64,000 bases of DNA from Agarophyton chilense (Eukaryota; Rhodophyta; Florideophyceae; Gracilariales; Gracilariaceae): the NCBI GenBank assembly GCA_030374765.1, contig JARGXX010000016.1, positions 620,001 through 684,000 of the forward strand, written 5' to 3'. The notes under the pieces are model-generated. The model saw only the letters and a list, made by a program, of their open reading frames with translations. It made no database searches and was not told the DNA's origin. Positions 33,977 through 43,036 of this stretch are shown here, one piece after another (position 1 is the first letter of the stretch; each line of letters begins with the position of its first letter). Both the position numbers and the translations under genes were made by a program.

Positions 33977-35035
33977 TCATGACAACTGAACCCAGAGTTC
34001 ATTTTGGCGCTTTGGTGAGAAAACACCAGGGCGATTTTCAACAAGAATTCTGTAATCGGTTTCTGAAGCAGCATCAAAAGAGCCTGAAGCCTGAACTGCG
34101 CGAAGCAAGAGCTTATGCTGTTTATGTATGGCAGCATCAGTTACTGCTCCTTTAAATCTCTTCACGGCAAATCGTGATGAGATTTTCGGTTTCAGCTCAA
34201 CGTCTGTGGGAAGCTCAAGTGGGTCAAAGAATGATAATCGTACGGCCTTTTTCAGTTTGTCAATTGCTACAGGGCATGTTCCCGGCCTTTGACGCCACAC
34301 ACAAACAAAGCATGAGTATTTGGTGAAAGGAAATATTGGAAACAAGTTCATTGCAAAGTATTCCAAAGCTGAAGCGGTCCGTGGCTTAGATCCGCCTCCG
34401 CTATAGATATCCCGGACTTCAAATTCAGACAATCTGGCGCTTACTGAAAAGGTTGGTGCTGGGTCTTCCCAAGGATCGCTGGTGTATAATTCTTCTTCAG
34501 AATCGGGCTTTGAATCTGGGATGTGGACTTCGTTTCTTCTGAAAAAAAAAAGCTCCTTGCCACCCTTTTCAAACACGCGAAGTTGGTATTTGTTTCCTTC
34601 ATATCCTAGTCTTTTTAACGCTGACGGGACGTTTATGTTTCCTGTTGCGATTCCTGAGAAGGACCTGTGCAACTTACTTTCCTTTGAACCTGAAGGCTTT
34701 TGCCTTTCTTCAAATGATATGCTGATGTCTTGATTGTTAGTATGATTTATAACGAATGCTCCGCATTGTGAGGCCAACTGTCGTTCATATACGTTTAGGA
34801 ACCAACTATATCCCCCGAAAAGCGGTACTGGCCAAAGATTTACACAGCAAGTTCCGGTCTTGCCCGCAGTGGGAACCAAACCCACGTCTGGTAGCTCAGC
34901 AGAAGCTCGAATTCTCAACCAAGGCAGGTTTCTTTCACATTTTTGAGGACCGGAAACCGACCTAGTCGAAATGAGGTGGCTTTGGCAAAAGGCGTAGGTT
35001 CCCTTCATCACCAAATTCTTCCTCGCGTTCGCCAA
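33977..35035 (-). CDS. SOUL/HBP-like heme-binding family protein, probably organelle-targeted
   Basis: A 352-residue frame. The C-terminal part fits the SOUL (heme-binding protein) fold: RLSFFDPLELPTDVELK, then SRFAVKRFKGAVTDAAIHKQ, and a terminal KRQNELWVQL like the family's RRNEVW ending. The part before it (FEVRDIYSGG...) may be the first strand. The usual IAMTxPV segment is not evident, so it is divergent. The first about 60 residues are Ser/Arg/Lys-rich and could be a plastid transit peptide. SOUL proteins bind tetrapyrroles, and plastid ones are linked to eyespots or plastoglobules in other algae and plants; heme binding here is unproven. The true start could be further in. Confidence 0.6.
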   Translation of the reverse strand: MANARKNLVMKGTYAFCQSHLISTRSVSGPQKCERNLPWLRIRASAELPDVGLVPTAGKTGTCCVNLWPVPLFGGYSWFLNVYERQLASQCGAFVINHTNNQDISISFEERQKPSGSKESKLHRSFSGIATGNINVPSALKRLGYEGNKYQLRVFEKGGKELFFFRRNEVHIPDSKPDSEEELYTSDPWEDPAPTFSVSARLSEFEVRDIYSGGGSKPRTASALEYFAMNLFPIFPFTKYSCFVCVWRQRPGTCPVAIDKLKKAVRLSFFDPLELPTDVELKPKISSRFAVKRFKGAVTDAAIHKQHKLLLRAVQASGSFDAASETDYRILVENRPGVFSPKRQNELWVQLS

Positions 35036-35878
35036 AGCGCAATCTAAAGAGTGATATTATACGCGTGGTTTAAGGAACAGAGAGACACTAACATCACCAA
35101 GCTAAGAGGTACGCGAGTCGGGCCTTGGGTATTTCTCCCAGTTACTCGGGTCGTTATGCTGAGTTTTTGGTCACTCCGCACCACGCGATCATCGCATGGC
35201 ACATCGAGCTCGAATTTGCATTGCGAAAATCACAAGATCTGTGTGAGCACGCTGTTGCCATCAGAATTCCCCAAGTTATACCCTTCGTATTTGTACCCTT
35301 CGTAATCTCGATCCTGGACAAATATGAAGCAAACAATACGAACGGGCGTCTCTCGAAGGCAGAGAAGTGTCTTCTTGATGCGTTCCAAAAATCTTAGCAA
35401 TCCCAGACGAGTACATTGCCGTAGGATCTCGACCGTATGCGGTGGTCTGAGAGTGGCATGAATCTCAAATGGTAACACCTTGAACTGCTTCCCGCGTTAG
35501 TAGTCAATGGCTAGTCGAGATATCACATCAAATTTTTAGTGAGGGAAGCAGGCTATTCCGAATAAGGAATTTGTTTGGACCATACCCGACTTCGAATGTC
35601 AACGATCAACTTGCACTTGATGGCTCATGAAAATCTTTCAGCTTCTCACGTTCCCAACATCTGGAAAACCCCCGAATATATCGACTCGAAAAATATCAAG
35701 TCGAATGATGAACAGTTCAGTGGTGAAAAGTGAATCATTACACGTCCCACAAAACGCCGAAGTACAACGAAAGGGCACATACTTTACAGGACCCCAAGTA
35801 CGCGGTTTGGAATGCTAGGCAAAAAGACACAGAAGCGTATGATACTAGTCTCTTGGCCCTAAAACTGAAAAAGAGCGG
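35036..35878. other. Gap between SOUL-like and ubiquitin hydrolase genes
   Basis: Upstream flank of the SOUL-like gene and 3' flank of the hydrolase. A 90-codon plus-strand frame (35125-35397) has a hydrophobic middle but no recognisable family, and it is not called as a gene. Confidence 0.35.
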
Positions 35879-37294
35879 CTAGCTCGTAGAGTCGCTTTGG
35901 GTCGGTGCCGCTGCGTCTGATGACGAATGCTGGGTGTAAAACAAGAGATATGCCGTTCGACGTGACCTTGCTGAGGTGAAAAGGCTCTCTTGGAGGTCTC
36001 TCTGGGATACAACTGAGACGACGGAGTCATCAAGCATATACCACTCTGCCTTGTCGTCTCGGTATATGTACGAGTAATAATGACCCGAAGAAGCGCCATT
36101 TCCTTCGTGTACGATTACGGCGCTTAGACGATACTGGGTGTCTCGCTGTTCGCAATCGTCTGTGCACCACTCGGACAAGCGCATGTTGAAGGGACAAGGC
36201 ATTGCGACGGCAACCTTTGCGCCGGAGCTCGTGTAGGGAGAGTCGAATGCAAAGAGCTTAAGGTGAACGGTCAACACTGTTGGTAGGGTCACCACGCGCC
36301 ACCATCTTTGAGCTTCTGTGTAGGTGTTGCAAATATCGCAACTATACTTGTTGACACCCACGAGCTTCTCCTTGGCGCCCGTCCTGGACCAAGCCCAGTT
36401 CAAATTGCGTCCAGCCTCCACTGGTAGAGATACATCCAAAAATTGTTCGGCGCGGTTTGACATGGTTTCGCAAAAGTCACAACGCGTGGCGGTGACTGCT
36501 TGGCCCTCGAATAGGTCCGGCACGAGCGTGGGGCGGAATCGCTTGCGCGGACGAGTGGTCTCCGCGGGCGAAGAGGATTCGAAAGGTTGCGAGGGTTCTG
36601 CGACGCGTCTTCTCTTCGCCAGTCGCGGGGAGGACTCGGTGCCTTTGACGGTGATAGGAGCGGCGACCGAATTACTTGGCACGTCCGGGTTTTCGGGTTT
36701 GGAGGCTTCGCCGCCTCGTATGCGACCGAGCGGTTGGGCGGAGGTGGGCGGGCGTTGGGTAGGCGGGGAGTGGGGCGCTTCTGGTGAGTGAAGGTCGACG
36801 GCGGTTGGGTGGAGTTTGAGAGCGGTGTCGACCTTATCGAGCAGGAATCGAAGGAACTCGTGCGCATCCTGCTGGCCGACGGCCTCGAAGTCGCATCGCT
36901 CATCGCGCAAGAGAGAGATGAAGTTGGAAGGCGAGACGTAGTCGACGTTTTCGCGCAGATCGTCGAGCGGATCGGTGTCGAGGGTGTCGCACTCGTCGTC
37001 GTCGGCGGTGGGGAGGACGGTGTTTCTGGAGGATTGGCGCTGAAGTAGCTGGGTGCGGTCAAGGGTGCGAAAGAGCAGCTGTAAGGCGCTGACAAGCTCG
37101 GAGGCAAAGTCGGGGGCAGGAGGGCACTGCCAGCGGGCGAGCGAGTGGCGAAAGAGCGGCTGGTTGTAGAGAACCTGCAGCACTGAGTTGACGTAGCAGG
37201 TATTGCCGAGGTTGAGGAGGCCGGGGGGGTGCGGAAGAGGGGGCGGAGTGGGGGGGGGAGTGGGCGAGGAAGAAGACGGAGTGCAGTCAGGCAT
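35879..37294 (-). CDS. Ubiquitin carboxyl-terminal hydrolase (USP family, C19)
   Basis: From the Met at 37294 (MPDCTPSSSSP) the protein is 471 residues. The Cys box GLLNLGNTCYVNSVLQVLY holds the catalytic Cys33. GQQDAHEFLRFLLDK follows at about residue 148. A Pro/Ser-rich, Arg-rich insert (about 170-260) separates the two halves. Two CxxC pairs (CDFCETM and CDIC) fit the zinc-binding fingers subdomain. The His box is SGHYYSYIYRDD, with YMLDDS carrying the catalytic Asp/Asn position. The protein removes ubiquitin from substrates; size and layout are closest to USP12/46/USP1-like enzymes, but the substrate is unknown. The longer open frame to 37711 is a His/Pro/Ser-rich leader. The coding-strand leader is C-rich. 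No intron. Confidence 0.93.
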   Translation of the reverse strand: MPDCTPSSSSPTPPPTPPPLPHPPGLLNLGNTCYVNSVLQVLYNQPLFRHSLARWQCPPAPDFASELVSALQLLFRTLDRTQLLQRQSSRNTVLPTADDDECDTLDTDPLDDLRENVDYVSPSNFISLLRDERCDFEAVGQQDAHEFLRFLLDKVDTALKLHPTAVDLHSPEAPHSPPTQRPPTSAQPLGRIRGGEASKPENPDVPSNSVAAPITVKGTESSPRLAKRRRVAEPSQPFESSSPAETTRPRKRFRPTLVPDLFEGQAVTATRCDFCETMSNRAEQFLDVSLPVEAGRNLNWAWSRTGAKEKLVGVNKYSCDICNTYTEAQRWWRVVTLPTVLTVHLKLFAFDSPYTSSGAKVAVAMPCPFNMRLSEWCTDDCEQRDTQYRLSAVIVHEGNGASSGHYYSYIYRDDKAEWYMLDDSVVSVVSQRDLQESLFTSARSRRTAYLLFYTQHSSSDAAAPTQSDSTS

Positions 37295-37814
37295 CGCGGG
37301 ATGCGAACGTGGTGTGGAGAGAGGAGGGAGGTAGGGGTGTGGGGAGTTGAATGCGTGGTGGTGGTGGTGGCTCGCGAGTGGGATGGGGGGCGTGGGGTGG
37401 GAGAGGGGGGGGAGTGAGGAAGGGGAGAAGTGTCGGTTTGGCGGGAGCGCGGCCTGTACTATGTGGATAGTGCGTATAGGTAAGCGCGTAGCGAGCATTC
37501 GGCTGCGGCTGCATTGCGCACTTTGGCGCGGCTTGGTGCGACGAGCGCGCCATAGAACGCGCCGCGCATGCGACTGATGAGTGTGCGGCGCGGTCCACGT
37601 GTACGTGGTGGCGACACGTGCGTGTTGTCGAGTGTCGTGCCGCGAAGGCTCGACAGCCCATTGCGCAATTGCGTCCGTTGCATCTTCGTACGGCAGGCTT
37701 TTTTGAACCATACACCACGAGCAGCTCGACTCGCGTTTGGGGGGGGGGCGCGACGCAAGAGAAAAAGCTGTTTATGATGGTGAATGTGTTGTCGTCGCAG
37801 TCGTGCGCTCACTT
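37295..37814. other. Leader/promoter of the ubiquitin hydrolase
   Basis: The first about 150 bases next to the hydrolase start are nearly pure pyrimidine-rich on its coding strand. The rest separates it from the stop of the photodecarboxylase gene, which points the same way. No gene seen. Confidence 0.4.
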
Positions 37815-39749
37815 CTAACCAAGCGTGGTCTTCTTCGCACTCGTCGCACTCGTCGCGCTCATGGCCTCTGCCAGGCGCTCCTGTGACTCTAGTACCAGGT
37901 CTGCTCCCTTTTCCGCTATCATCATTGTGGGAGCTCCCGACTGCCCGCCCGGCAGATTGGGCATCACAGATGCGTCAATCACCCTCAGTCCCGCCACCCC
38001 TTTGACCCTCAGCTCCGCGTCCACCGCGCAGTCATCCCCACTTCCCATGCGACACGTTCCAACCATGGCGTTCGCCGTGTGGCAAGTGTCCAACACGTAC
38101 TTCTCCAGATCCGCCTTGCACACCACGTCTCCGCCGGGGTAAAGCTCACGCCCACGGTACGGTTTAAACTGCTCTTGCATTGCGATCTTTCGACACAGCT
38201 GCAGTCCGTGTACCAGCGTTTCAAGATCCTGCCCGTCCGACATCCAGTTGCCGTGGATCTTCACACTGTCCCTCACGTCCGTCGACCGCAATGTCACCCA
38301 TCCCCTCGACTTTGGCCGCGCCGCCACGCTCTGCAGCGTGAACCCGGCCGGTCGATTTGATTGGTTTCTCAAGTAAGACCCCGCCGTCGAAAAGTCAGCC
38401 AGAGAATGATACGGGTCAGGCTCTGAAACAAATGGGATGAACCGCAGCTGCAGATCACACGCATCCAACCTTTGGTTGGTTTTCACAAACCCGCCGGCCT
38501 CGCACATTGGAGTTGTCAACGGTCCCTTTCCCCGGAAGATGTAGTTTAGAATCGTGCCCACTTGTTTCCCGGTTCTTTCTGTGTAGTACAGCGAACTCTT
38601 TCGCTTATCGCTCTGCGGGAAGTGGCTTTCGTAGCTCAGCATCACTGCAGCATGATCCTGTAGATTCTGTCCCACGGCTGGCACGTCCGAGACAACAGGT
38701 ATTCCCATCTCCCTCAGATGCTCTCCAGGCCCAACTCCGCTCAACATCAGTAGCTGCGGACTGGCATACACACCCGCCGAAAGCACAACTTCCTTCTCAG
38801 CCCTCACAGCAATGCGCTTTCCATCTCCATCAATCAGGGTGACGCCCACAGCACGAGGTTGATTGTTTACCTGCTCAAATACAATTCGCTCCACAAGCAC
38901 GCCGGTCTTCACACTAAGATTTCGTCTAGATCTTATGTTGTTCACGTAGGCAGTCGCTGGTGATTCGCGGTTCCCATCCCTTTGTGTAACTTGAAACAAC
39001 CCCACGCCATCTTGCGTTCGGTTCCAATCGTTGAAATCGTCATTCGGTGGCAGTCCACTTGTCTTGGCCGCTTCAACAAATGCAGAAGACATAGGATTCA
39101 CGCGCGCCAGATCGCTCACGGCCAAGGGGCCCTGTGTGCTATGAGCTTCGGATGATGCCTTATCCTTCGCGAGTTGATTCTCGGAGCGCTTGAAGTATGA
39201 TAGCACGTCCGGCGCACGCCATCCCTCTGGCCATGATTGATAGTCCGCAGCGTTGCCACGATGATACAGCATAACCGAGATGGCATGAGAACCACCCATG
39301 ACTTTACCGCGGGGAAAGTACAATCGGCGACCGTTAAGGTGTGGTTCCGGCTCCGTCACGAAAGCCCAATCATGCCGGGAGCCTAGAAGATAAGGGAATC
39401 CAAGGGGAATTCTAAGGTAGAAATCATCATCTGGGGGGCCTGCTTCCAAAAGCAGAACGCGGTTGGCACTGTTCGATGATAGACGATTCGCAAGCACGCA
39501 ACCGGCTGCACCCCCGCCAATAATCACGTAATCATAAGTCTGGCTGGACGGTAAGCTTGCAGTGCGAGGTAACGCATCGGAGAGAGTGTCTGCGGGGGCG
39601 GCACTGACGACAGGAAGGCGAAGAGGGGGAAGGGCACGTGCAGGACGGACACAAGGGCTGATACAAGGTGTGAATGAGGAAGTCTGCTGCTGGTGAAAGA
39701 CAGGAGAAGCGGGAACAAACGAGGACGTGAATTTCTTTCGAGAAGCCAT
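37815..39749 (-). CDS. FAP: Fatty acid photodecarboxylase (GMC oxidoreductase family), plastid-targeted
   Basis: From the Met at 39749 the protein is 644 residues, close to Chlorella FAP (about 650). Residues 1-65 are Ser/Pro/Arg-rich with few acidic residues, a plastid transit peptide. The FAD-binding motif DYVIIGGGAAGCVLANRLS starts at residue 73. RGKVMGGSHAISVMLYHRG (about 147-165) has the YHRG form typical of FAPs rather than YVRG. The residues essential in Chlorella FAP are conserved: Cys432 as Cys416 (LTTPMC), Arg451 as Arg436 (DLQLRF), His572 and Asn575 as His557 and Asn560 (CHTAN). The C-terminal GMC motif VIDASVMPNLPGGQSGAP is intact. FAP uses blue light to turn free fatty acids into alkanes or alkenes in plastids. 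No intron. 223 bases downstream of the DUF2358 gene, same strand. Confidence 0.92.
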   Translation of the reverse strand: MASRKKFTSSFVPASPVFHQQQTSSFTPCISPCVRPARALPPLRLPVVSAAPADTLSDALPRTASLPSSQTYDYVIIGGGAAGCVLANRLSSNSANRVLLLEAGPPDDDFYLRIPLGFPYLLGSRHDWAFVTEPEPHLNGRRLYFPRGKVMGGSHAISVMLYHRGNAADYQSWPEGWRAPDVLSYFKRSENQLAKDKASSEAHSTQGPLAVSDLARVNPMSSAFVEAAKTSGLPPNDDFNDWNRTQDGVGLFQVTQRDGNRESPATAYVNNIRSRRNLSVKTGVLVERIVFEQVNNQPRAVGVTLIDGDGKRIAVRAEKEVVLSAGVYASPQLLMLSGVGPGEHLREMGIPVVSDVPAVGQNLQDHAAVMLSYESHFPQSDKRKSSLYYTERTGKQVGTILNYIFRGKGPLTTPMCEAGGFVKTNQRLDACDLQLRFIPFVSEPDPYHSLADFSTAGSYLRNQSNRPAGFTLQSVAARPKSRGWVTLRSTDVRDSVKIHGNWMSDGQDLETLVHGLQLCRKIAMQEQFKPYRGRELYPGGDVVCKADLEKYVLDTCHTANAMVGTCRMGSGDDCAVDAELRVKGVAGLRVIDASVMPNLPGGQSGAPTMMIAEKGADLVLESQERLAEAMSATSATSAKKTTLG

Positions 39750-39972
39750 TCTGAGATGAGCGGGGGATGGAGAAGGATGTTCCGGCGGAAGCGCGGCATG
39801 CGCACAAAAGAACGCGGCACGCTTGACACCAATGCGCTTCGTATCGAGAACGGGCGAGATCACAATTGGCAAATGGGTGGCAACGCCGGGTGGATGCTGA
39901 GGGTTTTCCAGCGCTTTGATTGGTTGATGTTTGCCACGTGGCGCATGTGGAGAGGAGTAAATACGCCTCTCC

Positions 39973-40791
39973 CTAAACTCGATCAAGAGTATTGGCGTTC
40001 CTTGTCTCGCCGAAGGAGTTGGGAAGGCCATCGATTCTCCTCTGGGTGCGTATTTGCTGAATACTATCAGCAGGAGGGGCACCGAAGCGCTTGAAGATAA
40101 CGCTGACAAACGCATCCAGCGCTGAGATGGACCAGGTCTCCACGTGAGATTGAACGAGACCGTCGTCATCGAACGAATACACAGTGCAACCCGTGTAGGG
40201 TTTTATCATGGGTTTCCACGGAAGGTTCAATGCGCCTTGTATTCTCCATTCGGCCTTGATACTTTTATCATTTTCAACTTGAATGTGAATGAGATCTACT
40301 CTTGAAAGATGTCGGCAAAACAAACCGGCTGTGGCCGACGTGTATTTCTTCAAACCTCGCACGGGAACATCAGGATCCGGTCCATCAAACAAACAGTCAT
40401 CGCGATAAACTTGCGAACTCAAACGACCAGTAATATAGTACTGTCTCTTTTCAAAATCCTGGCGGATTATGTGCAGGCGATGTTGCAGGGAAAGATTGGG
40501 GGTCTTTTTGAGCGAGGGGGTTTTGTTGAGTAGCGAGTCGGGAAGGATGGATTTGTGACGAGTGAGCAACGCCCAGACGAGCACTTCACGCACGGCGTCG
40601 AGGGAGTCGGAAAATCTGCGGCGCCAAAAGGGGCATTTTACGGAGTTTGTGCGTTCCGTGAGGGCATCGAGCCGGGATAGAAGTGTGGTGGGTGTTGGCA
40701 ATTGTCTGCTGCAGGTGAAGCGTGGCGCGTGCGGACGGACAAGTGCATTGGCTGCGAACAACGGCTTGAAGATGAACGCGGCGGCGTACAT
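39973..40791 (-). CDS. DUF2358 (NTF2-like fold) protein, probably plastid
   Basis: A 272-residue protein. Residues 1-50 look like an organelle leader (MYAAAFIFKPLFAANALV, Arg-rich, no acidic residues). The family core is clear: IIRQDFEKRQYYITGRLS, VYRDDCLFDGPDPDVPVRGL, then AEWRIQGALNLPWKP, PYTGCTVYSFDDDGLV, and HVETWSISALDAFVSVIF. DUF2358 proteins are conserved in plants, algae and cyanobacteria, and no reaction has been assigned. The gene lies directly upstream of the photodecarboxylase in the same direction, and is divergent from the two-exon gene at 41086 across 294 bases. No intron. Confidence 0.85.
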   Translation of the reverse strand: MYAAAFIFKPLFAANALVRPHAPRFTCSRQLPTPTTLLSRLDALTERTNSVKCPFWRRRFSDSLDAVREVLVWALLTRHKSILPDSLLNKTPSLKKTPNLSLQHRLHIIRQDFEKRQYYITGRLSSQVYRDDCLFDGPDPDVPVRGLKKYTSATAGLFCRHLSRVDLIHIQVENDKSIKAEWRIQGALNLPWKPMIKPYTGCTVYSFDDDGLVQSHVETWSISALDAFVSVIFKRFGAPPADSIQQIRTQRRIDGLPNSFGETRNANTLDRV

Positions 40792-41085
40792 GAGTTATGA
40801 AGGGATGTTAACGGAAGGGAAGCGATGTGCGTCGGAGGAGGGCTGCGTCGAGTAGGACGCAATCTGATCTACTACAACGCAGAGTCCCGATGGGCAAGGC
40901 GAAGCCGCAGTGGGAGCGCAACGAGAGTGCAACGAGAGTGCAAATATCTGGCGGCGCTTAACATAAAACGTGGCCACACACGATGGATGCGTAGTAACAC
41001 TAAGTAATTAGTCTTCGTGGGCAATTGCAAAAGTGAACGTCGACGCCACAAATGCAGGCTTGATTGAAGCTCGGGGAGGGCGTCG
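40792..41085. promoter_or_regulatory. Short bidirectional upstream region
   Basis: 294 bases separate the start of the DUF2358 gene from the start of the two-exon gene to the right. A tandem GCAACGAGAGT-type duplication occurs at about 40917-40940. The promoter role is inferred from position. Confidence 0.35.
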
Positions 41086-41962
41086 ATGTTGGCTCTGTTC
41101 TCTCGTGTGGTCGCGCCATCATTAGGTAAGTCAATCTTCATGCTCTACTGAGGAAAGAAGTGCAGGCACTGTTTGCTGTGGCACAAGTACTCCTTGTGGC
41201 GGTTATCAACTGCGCAAACCACCCTGACCAAGCTATTCAAAGTGCTCCTTGAATGTTCCGGCTGCCGTACTACCCGATTGCGCAGCAGATATTGGCAAGT
41301 TGCGCCTCGGCGGCGACGGCGCCATGACGAACAACGTGCTGCACCATGTGTCCAACACGGCGCGCGACGCGGAGAGCGCCTGGACCGCCGCGTCGTCCGC
41401 CGGCGCAAGCGCCCTCCACTCCGCGTTCTCCGCGTTGCAGACGCTCATAGCGCAAGCGATGCCCAGCGCACCTCCAGCTGCGCCCAATCGACTTCTCTCC
41501 GCACAGCACGCCTTCGAGGCCGATCTACAGCAATTGAAAACTACCCTGCGTCGCCTCACCTCCATCGTCAACGGTCTCAAGCGCTGGCAAGACGAGCTTC
41601 GCACCACCGAATCGTACCCCGCGTTGCGTCGCGCCTTTGATGACCTTTTGTTGCGCTTCGAGCTTGACTTGCATTCGAAGCGGGATGTGCTTCACTCCGT
41701 CGTGCACCCCGACGTGGTTTGCCTTTCCGTGGCCGATTGGACTCGCTGTATTGCGTTGTGGAGTGAACAACCGCATCGACTGGGCTCTTGCGGACACGAT
41801 GTGGCGGCCATTGCGATAGCCGAACAAGTTATGCAATCCTCAAACTCCATGCCCGATGCACAGCTTCGCCGCACACATGATTCGCCTGCCGCCTCAACGT
41901 CACTGTCGCCGGCAATGCTCGCTTTGAAGCAGCGTTTAACAAAAACAAGCCCCAAATCGTGA
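41086..41962 (+). CDS. Unrecognised two-exon protein, possible mitochondrial leader
   Basis: Exon 1 (41086-41125) encodes MLALFSRVVAPSL and stops at a GTAAGT donor. Exon 2 starts at 41286 (or 41289) and runs to 41962, giving 238 (or 237) residues. The two possible acceptors form a CAGCAG tandem, and both keep the frame. The short first exon looks like the start of a mitochondrial presequence. The rest is Ala/Ser-rich, then helical with heptad-like Leu spacing (FEADLQQLKTTLRRLTSIV), and ends basic. I do not recognise the family. Without exon 1 a start at 41249 or 41324 would be needed. The stop lies 67 bases from the TIM10 stop on the other strand. Confidence 0.55.
41126..41285 (+). other. Intron with tandem CAGCAG acceptor
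   Basis: Donor GGTAAGTC at 41125-41132; acceptors at 41284-41285 and 41287-41288. Use of either joins codons in frame and differs by one residue. Confidence 0.55.
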
Positions 41963-42029
41963 TGTGCTCGGCTCCACCCAGACAGGCTACGTTTCGCACA
42001 ATGTCATGTGTTTTACTGCGCTCTCTGCG

Positions 42030-42621
42030 TTACTGTGGCGCTTGGCCCTGTTGTAATTGTTGCATTACTTCACCAACCTTGTTCGTTGCCTGATCCCAGT
42101 TTTTTTTTTTTTTCACACAGCTTTACTCGTTAGTATTGCAATACCATTAACAACTTCGGTACCATCCATCATTCACTTACCTCCACATACTTTCCAACGC
42201 AACGATCGGCACAAACCTGTATGTTATCGTATAAGTGAACAAAATCAGTCATCCTGCTTACTTTTGCTTTGCGTTTGTCCTCAAAGTCTCAAAAGTATCA
42301 CGTACAACTATTGAAAGCGCAAAACGTTTGTTAGTTGTTTCACGCCAGAATGAAATAAGCGCGTTGCTTTTGTGTTGTTGAGCGCCACTTACGTTCGCCA
42401 GTGTTCAAATCGCCGTCGTGAAACCTCGGAACGCACTTCTTGAAGCACGTCTCGCTCATCCTACCAGTTGTAAAAAACAAAAGTTAGCGCTCTCGAAGCA
42501 CGAAACCGATTTGCACAATACCCTTCCGAATATGACTTCCATACCGGTTGAAAAGGTCGGCGACGAAGATCATCTCCGTCTTCATCGCATCTAAGTTTCC
42601 TTGCTGCTGAGGTGCGTTCAT
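42030..42621 (-). CDS. TIM10: Tim10-type small TIM chaperone, four exons
   Basis: Four small exons on the minus strand: 42621-42545, 42460-42393, 42216-42181 and 42089-42030. They encode MNAPQQQGNLDAMKTEMIF..., LFNRMSETCFKKCVPRFHD, then VCADRCVGKYVE and ATNKVGEVMQQLQQGQAPQ. The twin CX3C motifs (CFKKC, CADRC), their spacing and the flanking helices match Tim10, which with Tim9 escorts hydrophobic proteins across the mitochondrial intermembrane space. About 80 residues. Introns 1 and 3 have GT-AG ends and join in frame; intron 3 has a TACTAAC branch-site sequence. Intron 2 has GTAAGT and ACAG ends, but a plain GT-AG splice leaves the two Cys motifs out of frame by two bases. Divergent to TFIIE-alpha over 415 bases. 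Confidence 0.8.
42090..42180 (-). other. TIM10 intron 3 with TACTAAC branch site
   Basis: Donor GTAAGTG at 42180; TACTAAC at about 42135; a long A run on the coding strand; acceptor AG at 42091-42090. A perfect yeast-like branch sequence. Confidence 0.7.
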
Positions 42622-43036
42622 TTTGAATCTTCGACAGAGATCCCGCGGAGAGTACCGTGGCAAAGGCGATCACCGGGGGATAGCGCTGCGGAAGCCCGGC
42701 GGGGGTGCACACTTCAACTCGCGACGGAGCCTGCGGTTTTATGGCGCCGCGCAGCAGCCTTAATGTTTGTGATACTTGGATCGTTTTCATTGGCCCTTTC
42801 AGGCCGTTCTACGCTTTCGTTGGCCAGAAAGCGATACACATTTTCTTTTTGAGTTCATTTGCGGCAGCGTTGTTGCTGTGGAGGCTTCCCGACGGGGGCT
42901 TGGGATGTCACTCTTGCAACACACTTTGCAACACACTGCGGCATGCCTTTGCTACAGTTGAGTCCAACCTCACCAACACAGAGAAGAACAAGTCAGTACA
43001 CGGAAAACGCCATATCGAGCATCTCGGCTCCCAAAC
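42622..43036. promoter_or_regulatory. Shared upstream region of TIM10 and TFIIE-alpha
   Basis: 415 bases between divergent starts, with ATTGG at 42789-42793 and a tandem CAACACACTTTGCAACACACT at about 42918-42938. The promoter function is inferred. Confidence 0.4.

Noticed and set aside
34848-34900. T-arm-like hairpin GTGGGAACCAAACCCAC followed by TGGTAGCTCAGC (a D-arm/A-box), suggesting a permuted tRNA gene as known in some red algae.
   Set aside because: No matching acceptor or anticodon stem could be built, the T-loop lacks the TTCRA core, and the stretch lies within an open coding frame.
35125-35397. 90-codon frame with a hydrophobic centre between the SOUL-like and ubiquitin hydrolase genes.
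   Set aside because: No family recognised and no good start context; kept only in the gap description.
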